From positions 17,965 to 81,964 of the forward strand of contig DIEM01000064.1 in assembly GCA_002418625.1 (NCBI GenBank): a stretch of DNA of 64,000 nucleotides, in the 5' to 3' direction. Under the pieces are notes generated by a model that saw only the letters and a list, made by a program, of their open reading frames with translations, had not been told where the DNA came from and made no database searches. The DNA comes from Firmicutes bacterium UBA5774. GTDB lineage: Bacteria; Bacillota; Clostridia; Peptostreptococcales; Anaerovoracaceae. The position numbers and the translations under genes are program-made. This document shows, piece by piece, positions 51,927 to 60,185 of the stretch (position 1 is the first letter of the stretch; every line of letters starts with the position of its first letter).

Positions 51927-53378
51927 TTACGGATTGACCGATATGCCGTAGGCATGGAGTTTTCTGGATATGGTCGGCTGCGTGGTATGAAGGATTTCCG
52001 CTATTTTTGAAGCAGATTTGTATTCGGCATAATATTTTTCCAGAAGCTCTTTTTCGTATCGGGCGACCAGTGATTTCAGGGATGTATCGGAAGCATCGTC
52101 CGAGTGGTGCCGATCCTGCTCGCAATAGCCGTAATCCATATTCAGAGCCGTTTCCACATCGTGGGCGTCTATGACGTCCTTTTGAGACAGAAGGACGATC
52201 TGCTCGATCACATTCTGGAGATTGCGGACATTTCCCTGATAAGGCAGATTTTTTAAATGCTCGACAGCTTCGAAGGTGAGTTCCTTGTGAAGATCATATT
52301 TTTCATTGATATTGATTAGAAAATGCCTGATAAGCTGCGGAATATCCTCGCGTCGCTCATTCAGGGATGGGATCATGATTTTAATGACGGAAAGCCTGTA
52401 ATACAGATCCTTCCTAAAGGTGCCCTGCAAGGTCATGTTTTCAAGATCGCAGTTGGTGGACGCAATAATTCGGACATCCGTCCTGATCGGCTTCGTGCCT
52501 CCGATATGGTAGAACTCGTTCTCCTGCAGGACCCGAAGGATCTTAGCCTGGAGATGCAGAGGAAGCTCGCCGATTTCATCCAGGAGTATGGTGCCGCCGT
52601 CCGCTACTTCGAAGATCCCCTTTTTTCCGTTTGCCCGCGCGTTGGTAAAGGCCCCGGCATCATAGCCGAAAAGCTCGGATTCCAGGAGGTTTTCAGGAAT
52701 GGCGGCGCAGTTGATCTTGATGAAAGGCTTGTCGGCCCGGGTGCTTCTCTGGAATATGTAATCAGCAATCAATTCTTTTCCGACTCCGGATTCTCCGCAA
52801 ATAAGAACCGTGGAATTGAAAGGCGCCACCTTATCGCAGACGCTGATCAGCCTCTGCATTTTTTTGCTGCTATAAACAAGGGATTTCTGCATATCCACAA
52901 TTCCCTGCAGCTGATGGACCGTACGCTCCAATTGCAAATTGCTGTTCTTGGTGGCTTCCAGCTCCTGCCGGGCATAATTATGCTGAGTGTTGTCCACAAG
53001 ATTGCAGATGATATATTTAAGGTCTCCATCGCTGTTGAAATAAGGCTGTCCATATACTAGGTAGCTTTTTCCGGACGGCAAAATCTGTTCGATGGTAACC
53101 GGCTGCTTCGTCTTTACGATCTGCATCGTGGCGGATTGATTATAGTTCTCACTTTCTATATCGGCCATGCTCCTTCCGAGAGTCATTTCGGGCGGATGGC
53201 CGGTGATCCGGATTTGAGACTGATTGATTTTAAGCACTACACCGTCTGAATTGGAAATGGTGAAGCCCACCTCAGACAAATCAAAGGCGGCTTCCAGCAG
53301 TTCCAGATCTTCATTCTGCTTCCGGATGATACCTTCCAATTCGTGTATTTTATCTAAGAGATCATGATTGGATTCCAT
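51927..53378 (-). CDS. PAS-AAA-HTH sigma-54-dependent activator
   Basis: A 483-residue enhancer-binding protein. Residues ~24-125 form a PAS sensor domain, and a coiled coil follows. The AAA+ domain has GESGVGKE (195-202), the sigma-54 contact loop as GAFTNA (242-247; usually GAFTGA), Walker B GTILLDEIG (262-270) and FRKDLYYRLS. The HTH near 455-477 (SASKIAEILHTTQPTISRKL) resembles the TyrR/PhhR type, which often controls amino-acid metabolism. It faces the fermentation operon across a shared terminator and is the obvious candidate to activate the three -24/-12 promoters in the window. Confidence 0.9.
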   Translation of the reverse strand: MESNHDLLDKIHELEGIIRKQNEDLELLEAAFDLSEVGFTISNSDGVVLKINQSQIRITGHPPEMTLGRSMADIESENYNQSATMQIVKTKQPVTIEQILPSGKSYLVYGQPYFNSDGDLKYIICNLVDNTQHNYARQELEATKNSNLQLERTVHQLQGIVDMQKSLVYSSKKMQRLISVCDKVAPFNSTVLICGESGVGKELIADYIFQRSTRADKPFIKINCAAIPENLLESELFGYDAGAFTNARANGKKGIFEVADGGTILLDEIGELPLHLQAKILRVLQENEFYHIGGTKPIRTDVRIIASTNCDLENMTLQGTFRKDLYYRLSVIKIMIPSLNERREDIPQLIRHFLININEKYDLHKELTFEAVEHLKNLPYQGNVRNLQNVIEQIVLLSQKDVIDAHDVETALNMDYGYCEQDRHHSDDASDTSLKSLVARYEKELLEKYYAEYKSASKIAEILHTTQPTISRKLHAYGISVNP

Positions 53379-53530
53379 AAGCTATGCCTCCATGCGATTC
53401 CTCTGTCTTCAGCTTCGCGACTTTTGATATTCCGGCAATTCTGTGGCAATCCCATATATGGTTAATTATACATCATGACACCAGTTTACAATAGTCCTCT
53501 TTTGCTCAGGCGCCAATATTGAGGATTCCG

Positions 53531-53559
53531 TTGAAAATGATCCGATAAAGGTATATAAA
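53531..53559 (+). promoter_or_regulatory. Sigma-A promoter of the SLH-GerMN gene
   Basis: TTGAAA, 17 bases, TATAAA, about 60 bases before the start codon. Confidence 0.7.
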
Positions 53560-53618
53560 TGAATTGAATGATCCTGATTGTCATACGAAGAGAATGGCAG
53601 TGTGAAGGAGGAAGTGTC

Positions 53619-55376
53619 ATGAATAAAAGAAGTATGTCTATTTTGCTGGTTTTGGCGATGTTTTGCTTCATGACGGTGCCTGTATCATCGGCAACGGAGT
53701 TTTCCGATATGCCGAATGACTGGTCGACACCGGCGCTGCAGAATGCCGTCGGGAACGGATTGATCATCGGAGACGGCGGGATGATCAGGCCGGACGACAA
53801 CATGACAAGGGCCCAGATGGCTGCGATCGTGAACCGCGCTTTTGGAGCCGTTGAGAAAGCTTCGTTGAGCGCTTACACGGATGTGGCGGCGGATGCCTGG
53901 TATTATGATGAAATGTCCAGGGCCGTTCAGATGAAAACCTTTGTCGGCAGTGGCGACAGGCTTTATCCGGATAGCTTCATCACACGGGAAGAGGCATTCA
54001 TCGTTTTAGCGCGGGCGTTCAAACTTTATGGAGCGCCTGAAAACACTCTGGAGCGGTTTTCGGACAAGGCGGCTGTGAGCCGGTGGGCCGTTGACGGTGT
54101 TGCTTCGCTTGCCGGCGAAGGCTATATTGCGGGATCCTATGGCAGGGTCGATCCGCAGAAGCCTATAACCAGAGCCGAATTTGCACAGATGATGGACAAC
54201 CTGCTTAAGAATTATGTTAAATCGGCAGGTGTCTATATTGACGATTTCGATGGGAATGTCATGATCAATGTATCCGGTGTCACGCTGAAGAACCTGGCTG
54301 TCGGCGGTGACCTGATCATTGGAGACGGTGCAGGTGACGGAAGGGTCGTCCTTGACGGCGTTTCGGTCGAAGGAAGAACGGTCGTGCGAAGCAGAGCGGG
54401 GTCGGTGGCTGTCACGGCAGCCCAGGAGGCAACTGGGGGAATGGATGCGGCGGACTTTTTCCCGATCAAGGAGAACGTGAGGTATATTTATGAAGGGATC
54501 GGGAACGAATATGCATCCTATAATACATTTAATGATTATACCGCTTCAGGGAAAATACAACAGAGGTTGGATAATGGCGGCACTGTCATGGCCATTGTCA
54601 GCCAACTTGCCGACGGCATGATTTCAACTGTATTTTCACAGGGAGAGACTTATTTCAGGGAAAACTTCCTGAAGGCCTCCGGTGATTCGGAAACGATCAA
54701 GCTCATGGAGCCGATCCGGGCAGGAACTTCATGGATATTGGCGGACGGAAGCATCAGGGCCATCAGCAGCACCGCGGCTGTTACAGAAACGCCGTCGGGC
54801 AGCTATGTGACGGTCGCTGTCGTTACGGAAGGGCAGTACAGCACGATCACTGATTATTATGCCAAAGACATGGGGCTGGTTAAATCCGTATTTGTTTCCG
54901 AAGGCCAGGAAATCAGCTCTTCTCTCGCGAAAATTGAAGTCAATGCCGCTCGGAACGACAGGATCGATTTCTATTATCCGAATATCGACGACGGCAAATT
55001 GTATTTCGCAAGCAGACAGGTCGGTTTCCATACCAACGATGTCACGGGCGACATCCTGGCTTCAGCATACAAGCAGCTGCCAAACGCGCACGTGGGGAAG
55101 GTGTTTTCACCGAACGTAAAAATCAACAGCCTGTCGCTTGACCCGCACGGCAAAGCCGTGATCGACCTGAATACAGCCTTTGTCGCAGAGATGAACGCCG
55201 GGGCCCAGTATGAGGCAATGATCCTTCAGAGCGTCGCGAATACCATAGGCGGATACTATGGCGTCAGTGAAGTCATCATAACCATTGAAGGACGGCCGTA
55301 TGCTTCCGGTCATGAGGAAATGGCGGAAGGGCAGTCGATCACAGTGGATGCTGACAACGCAGTCGAAATAAGGTAA
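53619..55376 (+). CDS. S-layer-homology protein with C-terminal GerMN-like domain
   Basis: A 585-residue exported protein. A signal peptide ends near residue 25 (MTVPVSSA). Three SLH modules follow to about residue 205 (FSDMPNDW, YTDVAADAWYYDEM, FSDKAAVSRWAVDGV), which attach proteins to cell-wall polymer. After a beta-rich linker, residues ~450-570 resemble the GerMN domain of sporulation and germination proteins (YPNIDDGKLYFASR, VIDLNTAF, MILQSVANTIGGYYGVSEV). GAAGGAGGAAG precedes the ATG at 53619. The middle part is of unknown function. Confidence 0.85.
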   Translation: MNKRSMSILLVLAMFCFMTVPVSSATEFSDMPNDWSTPALQNAVGNGLIIGDGGMIRPDDNMTRAQMAAIVNRAFGAVEKASLSAYTDVAADAWYYDEMSRAVQMKTFVGSGDRLYPDSFITREEAFIVLARAFKLYGAPENTLERFSDKAAVSRWAVDGVASLAGEGYIAGSYGRVDPQKPITRAEFAQMMDNLLKNYVKSAGVYIDDFDGNVMINVSGVTLKNLAVGGDLIIGDGAGDGRVVLDGVSVEGRTVVRSRAGSVAVTAAQEATGGMDAADFFPIKENVRYIYEGIGNEYASYNTFNDYTASGKIQQRLDNGGTVMAIVSQLADGMISTVFSQGETYFRENFLKASGDSETIKLMEPIRAGTSWILADGSIRAISSTAAVTETPSGSYVTVAVVTEGQYSTITDYYAKDMGLVKSVFVSEGQEISSSLAKIEVNAARNDRIDFYYPNIDDGKLYFASRQVGFHTNDVTGDILASAYKQLPNAHVGKVFSPNVKINSLSLDPHGKAVIDLNTAFVAEMNAGAQYEAMILQSVANTIGGYYGVSEVIITIEGRPYASGHEEMAEGQSITVDADNAVEIR

Positions 55377-55385
55377 AGAATAAAG

Positions 55386-55410
55386 GAACAGTTCATATGC
55401 CAAACCGTTC
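55386..55410 (+). terminator. Possible terminator of the SLH-GerMN gene
   Basis: GAACAGTT pairs with AACCGTTC with one A-C mismatch; ATTATTTG follows. A moderate stem. Confidence 0.4.
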
Positions 55411-55416
55411 ATTATT

Positions 55417-55425
55417 TGATATAAT
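55417..55425 (+). promoter_or_regulatory. Extended -10 promoter of the DUF4230 gene
   Basis: TGATATAAT is a perfect extended -10 (TGnTATAAT), ~35 bases before the start codon. No clear -35 element, which extended -10 promoters can lack. Confidence 0.55.
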
Positions 55426-55460
55426 GGAAATGGACAGCGTGCCAGCCGGGAGGAAAACGT

Positions 55461-56051
55461 ATGATTTTAAAGGGGAAAAACATCGTCATATTACTGTTGA
55501 TCCTTGTCGTTGCGGGCCTGGCGGCTTTTATTCCGCTCGCCCTGCAGGAAAACCAGAAGCCTGTCTATGATTCCAGTTCCGTTTTCGAGAGGATCGAACC
55601 CATCCGGGAGGTATCGCTGATCAAGTACAATTACACGGGCGTGGCGGGATATGAGGACAGCAGGACTATCGCGGACATTGACATCCCGCTGACAAAAAAG
55701 CATTTCCTTGTAAAATATGACGGCTATATCAAGGCGGGTGTCGATTTTGAGGACATCAGCATCGATGTTCGGGAATCGAAGGTTGAAATAAAATTGCCCA
55801 AGGCGAAAATCATCGAAAGCGCCATTGATGAAAAATCGCTAGTCGTTTACGATGAAAGCATGAACATCCTGAATCCGATCAGGATCGAAGACTATAACAA
55901 TGTCATAATTGCTGAAAAAGAAAAAATGGAAGCTGAAGCTATCGGGAAAGGGATCCTCGAGCAGGCCGGAGATCAGGCTGAAATCATGATCCGGTCCATG
56001 ATCACGGACATGGGATTCGAAGAAATAAAGATCATCAGGGCCCAGGGTTAG
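55461..56051 (+). CDS. DUF4230-family membrane-anchored protein
   Basis: A 196-residue protein with one N-terminal membrane segment (IVILLLILVVAGLAAFIPLAL) and an extracytoplasmic domain of the DUF4230 type: FLVKYDGYIKAGVDFEDISIDV and the KVEIKLPKAKI strand. Its last third is helical and Glu-rich. The function of the family is unknown. GGGAGGAAAACG precedes the ATG. It stands between two SLH-protein genes, so a role in the cell envelope is inferred. Confidence 0.75.
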   Translation: MILKGKNIVILLLILVVAGLAAFIPLALQENQKPVYDSSSVFERIEPIREVSLIKYNYTGVAGYEDSRTIADIDIPLTKKHFLVKYDGYIKAGVDFEDISIDVRESKVEIKLPKAKIIESAIDEKSLVVYDESMNILNPIRIEDYNNVIIAEKEKMEAEAIGKGILEQAGDQAEIMIRSMITDMGFEEIKIIRAQG

Positions 56052-56163
56052 CCGTTTCGATTTATGGAGAAACGCCCCGGCCAATGTTTTTCAGGACACA
56101 ATTTTATAATCTGATATAAGCAGCGTTTCTGAATGATAAGTGTGATAAGGAGGATGTGAAACC

Positions 56164-58248
56164 ATGAAAAGACAATTCAAATTCCTAAGCATCGTCATGG
56201 CGATCGCAATGATGTTTTCACTGCAATTTACTTATGCCTTCGCCGAAACGGCAGAGCCTTCAGAAACTGCCGGATCCATCGTGATCCTGCATACAAACGA
56301 CGTGCACAGCAAGGTGGACGGGGCGCTGGGGTATGCGTCCGTCAAGGGCTGGAAAGACTATTACTTAGCCGAGGATGCCGCCGTGCTTGTTCTTGACGCC
56401 GGCGACGCTTTGCACGGATATCCGATCGCCAACCTGTCGCGTGGCGAGAATATCGTTGAAATCATGAATGCGGTCGGGTATACGGCCATGACGCCGGGCA
56501 ACCATGATTTCAATTATGGAACGGCGAGATTGATCGAGCTTTCAAAAATCATGGAATTCGATTTGCTGTCTGCGAATTTTACTGACGCCATGGGCGATGC
56601 GGTGTTTGCACCGGCGAAAATTTATGACGCAGGCGGCGAAAGTGTCGGGATCGTAGGCATCTCAACCCCCGAGACCTACACTAAGACCAATCCGCTGAAC
56701 GTTACCGGATATGGATTCAACGAAACCGAATTAGCGGCGCTCGTGCAGGAGCAAATTGACGGATTGATCGCGGACGGCGCTGATTATATAGTCGCATTGG
56801 GCCATCTGGGCCTGGACCAGGAAAGTGTTCCGTACCGCTCTACGGATATTATCGGACAGTTGACGGGCCTGGACGTATTTATTGACGGCCACAGCCATAC
56901 GACTTTGGAAAACGGCCAGATCGTCAAAGATAAGGCTGGAAATGATGTGCTGCTTGCTCAGGCAGGCACACAGGCCAAAGCCATCGGCAAGATCGTCATA
57001 GAAGACGATGCGATCACGGCATCCCTGATCACCGAACCCAAGGATGACGCGGCAGTCAAGGCGCTGATCGATGCGAATATGGCGGAGATCCAGCCGATGC
57101 TTGACGAAGTGGTCGCTAAGACAGATATCGAGCTGGACGGAAACAGGGATCCCGGTGTCAGGACGCAGGAAACGAATCTCGGGGACCTTGCGGCTGACGC
57201 GCTGAAGTACATATCCGGTGCTGACGTGGCGCTGACCAACGGGGGAGGCATCAGGACAACTGTTGATATCGGCGACATCACATATGGCGAACTCAATTCC
57301 GTGTTCCCCTTCGGCAATCTGGTCGTAACGATCGACATCACAGGAGCGGATCTGCTTGCCGCGCTTGAACACGGGACCAAATCAGCTCCGGCTGCCAGCG
57401 GAGGATTTCCGCAGGTCGCGGGCATGAGCTATGAGATTCATTCCTATCTTGATACCGGAAGAGTAAGGAATGTCCTGATCAATGGCGAACCGCTGAACCT
57501 GGAGAAGACATATACGCTGGCGACCAATGATTTTACGCAGGTTGGCGGAGACGGATATGCCATGCTGGCTGAATACGCCGTTACCGGCATGTTCGGAGCC
57601 CTCGACGAGGCGCTTGTGGAATATATCGATGAAGGTCTCGGCGGGACTGTCGGCAGCAGCTATGCTGAGCCGCAGGGCAGGATCGTGGTGCTGCCCCCGT
57701 ACAGGGATATCATTTCCCACTGGGCCAAGGATTCCATCACGACCATGTTTGAAGAAAGATTGTTCTTTGGCGTTTCCGCAACGAGCTTTCAGCCTGATGC
57801 CGCAATGACAAGGGCAATGTTCGTGACGGTTCTGGGCAGGCTGCATGGCGCGGATGTCTCAGGCTACAACGCTTCCGGTTTTGACGATGTAGATATCGCC
57901 AGCTGGTACGGCGGTTATGTCGAGTGGGCTACCGTCAACGGCATCGTGAGCGGGATTGGCGGCGGCATGTTTGCGCCGGCCGAGGAAATCACAAGAGAGC
58001 AGATGGCGACGATGCTCACGAATTATTGCAAATACATAGGGAAGGGACCGCAGGGATTATGGGCGATTCAGATGAGCTACAATGATCTTGACAAGATCAG
58101 CCCATGGGCAAGCGACGGTGTGATGTTCGCCACAATGAAATCGTACATCACCGGATATCCCGATGGGAGCTTCGGACCGCAGGCCAATGCGACGAGAGCC
58201 GAAGTGTCCGTGATTCTGGCGCGCTTCCTGGCGGGTGCATCCGAGTAA
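56164..58248 (+). CDS. Surface 5'-nucleotidase/phosphodiesterase with SLH modules
   Basis: A 694-residue exported enzyme. A signal peptide (to about residue 27) precedes a calcineurin-like phosphoesterase with all metal motifs: LHTNDVHS, DAGDALHG, TPGNHDFN, LGHLG and DGHSHT. The 5'-nucleotidase C-terminal domain (about residues 325-480) contains TNGGGIRTTVDIGDITYGEL, in part the substrate-binding region. Three SLH modules end the protein (from residue ~515: ISHWAKDSI, DIASWYGGYVEWA, KISPWASDGV). It probably dephosphorylates extracellular nucleotides while bound to the wall. The position of SLH is opposite to that in the SLH-GerMN protein. Confidence 0.9.
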   Translation: MKRQFKFLSIVMAIAMMFSLQFTYAFAETAEPSETAGSIVILHTNDVHSKVDGALGYASVKGWKDYYLAEDAAVLVLDAGDALHGYPIANLSRGENIVEIMNAVGYTAMTPGNHDFNYGTARLIELSKIMEFDLLSANFTDAMGDAVFAPAKIYDAGGESVGIVGISTPETYTKTNPLNVTGYGFNETELAALVQEQIDGLIADGADYIVALGHLGLDQESVPYRSTDIIGQLTGLDVFIDGHSHTTLENGQIVKDKAGNDVLLAQAGTQAKAIGKIVIEDDAITASLITEPKDDAAVKALIDANMAEIQPMLDEVVAKTDIELDGNRDPGVRTQETNLGDLAADALKYISGADVALTNGGGIRTTVDIGDITYGELNSVFPFGNLVVTIDITGADLLAALEHGTKSAPAASGGFPQVAGMSYEIHSYLDTGRVRNVLINGEPLNLEKTYTLATNDFTQVGGDGYAMLAEYAVTGMFGALDEALVEYIDEGLGGTVGSSYAEPQGRIVVLPPYRDIISHWAKDSITTMFEERLFFGVSATSFQPDAAMTRAMFVTVLGRLHGADVSGYNASGFDDVDIASWYGGYVEWATVNGIVSGIGGGMFAPAEEITREQMATMLTNYCKYIGKGPQGLWAIQMSYNDLDKISPWASDGVMFATMKSYITGYPDGSFGPQANATRAEVSVILARFLAGASE

Positions 58249-58269
58249 TGACCAACGGGAGGCAGCATC

Positions 58270-58614
58270 ATGAGCATAGATAAATTAACGATCCTGTGGA
58301 CATCGGGTGATAAGGACACGGCCATGAATATGGTTCTTATGTACACGTTGAAATCCAATAGCAATAAATGGTGGAAGGAGTGCAATCTCATCACGTGGGG
58401 ACTTTCCAACAAACTGCTTTGCGAGGATCCGGAAGTCAAATCGCTTGTCGCCGATATCATGAAGGAAGGCGTCAGGGTCATGGCCTGCCAGCGGTGCGCT
58501 GAAAGTTACGGACTCGTTGAGGATCTGAAAAGCATGGGAATAGAAGTCAAGCTGATGGGGGAACCACTGACGGAATATCTGCAGGATAGCGATTATCGCG
58601 TGATTGCAATATAA
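58270..58614 (+). CDS. DsrE-family protein
   Basis: A 114-residue single-domain protein of the DsrE/YchN fold: KLTILWTSGDKDTAMNMVLMY at the N-terminus (quoted in part: ILWTSGDKDTAMNM), NLITWGLSNKLL and VRVMACQRCAESYGL. The Cys pair in CQRC may carry sulfur, as in sulfur-transfer relatives. GGGAGGCAGC precedes the ATG and the upstream stop is 22 bases away. The following gene for MetY, a sulfide-using enzyme, suggests a sulfur link, though terminators lie between them. Confidence 0.8.
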   Translation: MSIDKLTILWTSGDKDTAMNMVLMYTLKSNSNKWWKECNLITWGLSNKLLCEDPEVKSLVADIMKEGVRVMACQRCAESYGLVEDLKSMGIEVKLMGEPLTEYLQDSDYRVIAI

Positions 58615-58637
58615 ACACATTATTTTTCCGTATGAGT

Positions 58638-58674
58638 GCAGGATATCGTCCTCTTAGAGAAGACGATATCCTGC
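58638..58674 (+). other. Perfect 13-bp inverted repeat downstream of the DsrE gene
   Basis: GCAGGATATCGTC / GACGATATCCTGC around an 11-base spacer. Without a T-run it is a weak terminator by itself. It could be an operator or an mRNA-stabilising hairpin. Confidence 0.65.
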
Positions 58675-58690
58675 GGATGCTCCATGCTCC

Positions 58691-58737
58691 AAGCCGTTCC
58701 GAAGATGCGCAGGCAGCTTCGAGAGCGGCTTTTCTTT
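58691..58737 (+). terminator. Terminator of the DsrE gene
   Basis: Outer stem AAGCCG / CGGCTT with inner CGAAG / CTTCG pairing, followed by TTTCTTTG. It lies just before the metY promoter. Confidence 0.6.
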
Positions 58738-58788
58738 GTTCAAGTCCGCTTCTATTGTTGGAAAATGGATGATTTTAAGCTGAATGAA

Positions 58789-58797
58789 TGGTATAAT
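58789..58797 (+). promoter_or_regulatory. Extended -10 promoter of metY
   Basis: TGGTATAAT is a perfect TGnTATAAT element, about 55 bases before the metY start codon. The -35 region is poor. Confidence 0.6.
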
Positions 58798-58853
58798 ATC
58801 CAGGTGAAATATAAACAAGACTTGAAGCGGCTTACGCAAAAGGAGATATAAAA

Positions 58854-60146
58854 ATGAGCGATAGAAAATTGAAATTTGATACCCTGCAGGTCCACGCGGG
58901 GCAGAAGCCTGATCCGGCGACCGGAGCAAGGGCTGTTCCAATCTATCAGACAACGTCATATGTTTTCGAGGATGTCGCGCATGCGGCCAGCCTTTTCGCG
59001 CTGAAGGAGCCTGGAAATATCTATACCAGGATGATGAACCCGACCACCGATGTCTTCGAGCAGCGCGTCGCGGCGCTGGAAGGCGGAGCAGGCGCGCTAG
59101 CCGTGGCATCCGGATCCTCGGCGATCACATACGCGATCCTGAACATTGCCGACTCGGGTGATGAGATCGTTTCAGCCAGCACGCTGTACGGCGGGACATA
59201 CAATTTATTTTCCTATACGCTGCCCAAATGGGGCATCAACACGAAGTTTGTCGACCCCGATGATCCGGAAAATTTCAGGAAGGCTATCAACGGCCGGACA
59301 AGGGCTGTCTACATCGAAAGCATCGGCAATCCGGGCATAAATATCATCGATATCGAAGCTGTCGCTGAAATAGCCCATGAAAACGGACTTCCGCTGATTG
59401 TCGACAATACGTTCGGGACACCATACCTCATAAGGCCCATCGAGCATGGCGCCGATGTTGTCGTGCATTCCGCGACCAAATTCATCGGGGGCCACGGGAC
59501 TTCTATCGGCGGGATCATCGTCGATTCCGGGAAATTCGACTGGAAAGCCTCCGGAAGGTTCAAGGGACTGACGGAACCGGATCCAAGCTATCATGGCTTC
59601 GTCTATTCCGATATGGCAGGTTCCCTGGCATATATTACGAAGGCACGGGTGCAGCTTTTACGTGACACCGGCGCCGCGATCAGCCCGTTCAACTCATTCC
59701 TGTTTCTGCAGGGACTTGAGACATTGTCGCTGCGGGTCAGGAAGCACGTGGAGAACACCGTGAAGATCACCGGATTTCTTGAGTCGCATCCAATGGTCGC
59801 ATGGGTGAATTATCCGGGATTGCCAGGGAACAAGTACCATGAGCTTGCAAAAAAGTACTTCCCGCTGGGGTCAGGATCCATATTTACATTTGGGATCAAG
59901 GGAGGCGCGCAAGCAGGAAAGAGATTTATCGAAGCGCTGGAGATATTTTCGCTGCTTGCCAATGTGGCTGACGCCAAATCGCTGGTCATCCATCCTGCGA
60001 GCACGACGCATTCCCAGCTCAGTCCGGAAGAACAGAAAGCAGCCGGCGTCACGCCGGATCAGATACGTCTGTCAATAGGAATCGAAGATGCTGACGACTT
60101 GATCTGGGATCTGGACCAGGCATTGCGCAGATCAATGGTTCGGTAA
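58854..60146 (+). CDS. metY: O-acetylhomoserine sulfhydrylase (MetY)
   Basis: A 430-residue Cys/Met-metabolism PLP enzyme that makes homocysteine from O-acetylhomoserine and sulfide. TLQVHAGQKPDPATGARAVP and YQTTSYVFED open the protein; YTRMMNPTTDVFEQRVAALE is typical of the class; the Schiff-base Lys lies in HSATKFIGGHG. The length and the long insertion around GRFKGLTEPDPSYHG are those of MetY rather than cystathionine synthases. AAAAGGAGATAT precedes the ATG. No SAM riboswitch is visible upstream. Confidence 0.93.
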   Translation: MSDRKLKFDTLQVHAGQKPDPATGARAVPIYQTTSYVFEDVAHAASLFALKEPGNIYTRMMNPTTDVFEQRVAALEGGAGALAVASGSSAITYAILNIADSGDEIVSASTLYGGTYNLFSYTLPKWGINTKFVDPDDPENFRKAINGRTRAVYIESIGNPGINIIDIEAVAEIAHENGLPLIVDNTFGTPYLIRPIEHGADVVVHSATKFIGGHGTSIGGIIVDSGKFDWKASGRFKGLTEPDPSYHGFVYSDMAGSLAYITKARVQLLRDTGAAISPFNSFLFLQGLETLSLRVRKHVENTVKITGFLESHPMVAWVNYPGLPGNKYHELAKKYFPLGSGSIFTFGIKGGAQAGKRFIEALEIFSLLANVADAKSLVIHPASTTHSQLSPEEQKAAGVTPDQIRLSIGIEDADDLIWDLDQALRRSMVR

Positions 60147-60185
60147 ATGCCGTATTGGCCCGGAAGAAATATAAGGAGAAATATC

